Under the pieces are notes generated by a model. That model ran no database searches and was not told the origin of the DNA. It saw only the letters and a list, made by a program, of their open reading frames with translations. A stretch of DNA of 64,000 nucleotides. It comes from Amphritea sp. 1_MG-2023. GTDB taxonomy: Bacteria > Pseudomonadota > Gammaproteobacteria > Pseudomonadales > Balneatricaceae. Location of the stretch: positions 186,001 to 250,000 of the forward strand of contig NZ_JAUOQE010000001.1 of assembly GCF_030547545.1 (NCBI RefSeq). The letters are read 5' to 3'. The position numbers and the translations under genes are program-made. Shown piece by piece: positions 63,645 through 64,000 of this stretch (its first letter is position 1; the number at the start of each line of letters is the position of its first letter).

Positions 63645-64000
63645 GTTGCGTTTCCTTTATGTCGATGAATAAAAAAACCAGTAGGAAATAATATTTCCTG
63701 CTAGGAAAAGCAATTAATATGCCACACCCTAGCTGTGATTGAAAAAATGACCTTGAATGAGGAAAATACTGAAGCGCGCTCGAGGTTATCGGGTTGTCGT
63801 TGTTGTTAGCATAATGTCTGTGTCATGCACGTTGATGGCGGCACCGTTATCCTCAAGAGGGATACTTACAAGCCGCCTAGAAGCCTGAAATACCTTGATA
63901 TCAGAGGCTTCAGTCACGCATTTAAATGCCCCGTCCTAGTGCGGAAGGCGAGGGGTGTGGGCGTTAATCATCCCTACGTCAAATGACCCGCGATGAAACG
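63645..64000 (-). promoter_or_regulatory. Upstream region of the GcvT-like gene
   Basis: 356 bp to the window end with no supported gene. It contains the inverted repeat AGGAAAT-AAT-ATTTCCT at 63683-63699, directly followed by another AGGAAA, about 40-60 bp upstream of the start; a possible operator. Beyond about 63850 I see nothing recognisable. Confidence 0.45.

Overview
The window is chromosomal DNA of roughly 50% GC from a Gram-negative heterotroph. Gene content and order (glyA-soxBDAG-purU, a dipeptidase/V4R-like/dgcA/dgcB/ETF block, divergent gbcA and gbcB, GbdR-type regulators, a BCCT carrier, a TRAP transporter) point to a gammaproteobacterium, most likely a marine Oceanospirillaceae-type organism. 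The genus cannot be fixed from the sequence alone.

Main theme: an almost complete glycine betaine degradation island. A BCCT carrier (39743-41317) can import betaine. GbcA/GbcB (44519-45793 minus, 46181-47308 plus) demethylate it to dimethylglycine. DgcA/DgcB with a dedicated ETF pair (32964-39244) convert dimethylglycine to sarcosine. The heterotetrameric sarcosine oxidase SoxBDAG (12831-18076) gives glycine. GlyA (11498-12760) makes serine, and the serine dehydratase (19313-20692) makes pyruvate. The released one-carbon units are handled by PurU (10-formyl-THF to formate), a glutathione-independent formaldehyde dehydrogenase (51092-52291) and an NAD-dependent molybdenum formate dehydrogenase FdsGBACD (54466-60559). 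Three AraC-type regulators with a DJ-1/PfpI-like N-terminal domain (GbdR/CdhR family) lie among these genes.

Layout: 1-4320 holds a LysR regulator, a two-subunit GMC dehydrogenase with a Tat-exported small subunit, a glyoxalase-like protein and a ribbon-helix-helix protein. 4606-9658 is a four-gene operon (DapA-like lyase, aldehyde dehydrogenase, FAD amine oxidoreductase, GbcB paralogue) of unassigned substrate. 9769-10801 is azlCD, followed by a REP-like tandem array. 11498-20692 is the glycine/serine block. 20815-29265 is a regulator, a TRAP transporter and a response regulator/binding protein/hybrid kinase operon. 29622-41317 is a GbdR-like regulator, the dgc operon and the BCCT carrier. 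41434-44460 is a decaying patch: a TetR and an MBL-hydrolase remnant fused by a deletion, an HxlR regulator and SDR, and a doubly broken cupin gene. 44519-53919 holds gbcA/gbcB, psiE, a cNMP/CBS/nucleotidyltransferase plus exonuclease pair, fdhA and a second GbdR-like regulator. 53938-62394 is the formate dehydrogenase module bracketed by matching repeat arrays in opposite orientation. A GcvT-like aminomethyltransferase ends the window.

I saw no tRNA, rRNA, CRISPR array, prophage or intact insertion sequence. The least explained items are the orphan GbcB-paralogue operon at 4.6-9.7 kb, the inverted repeat arrays around the formate dehydrogenase genes, and the GcvT-like gene at the right end.
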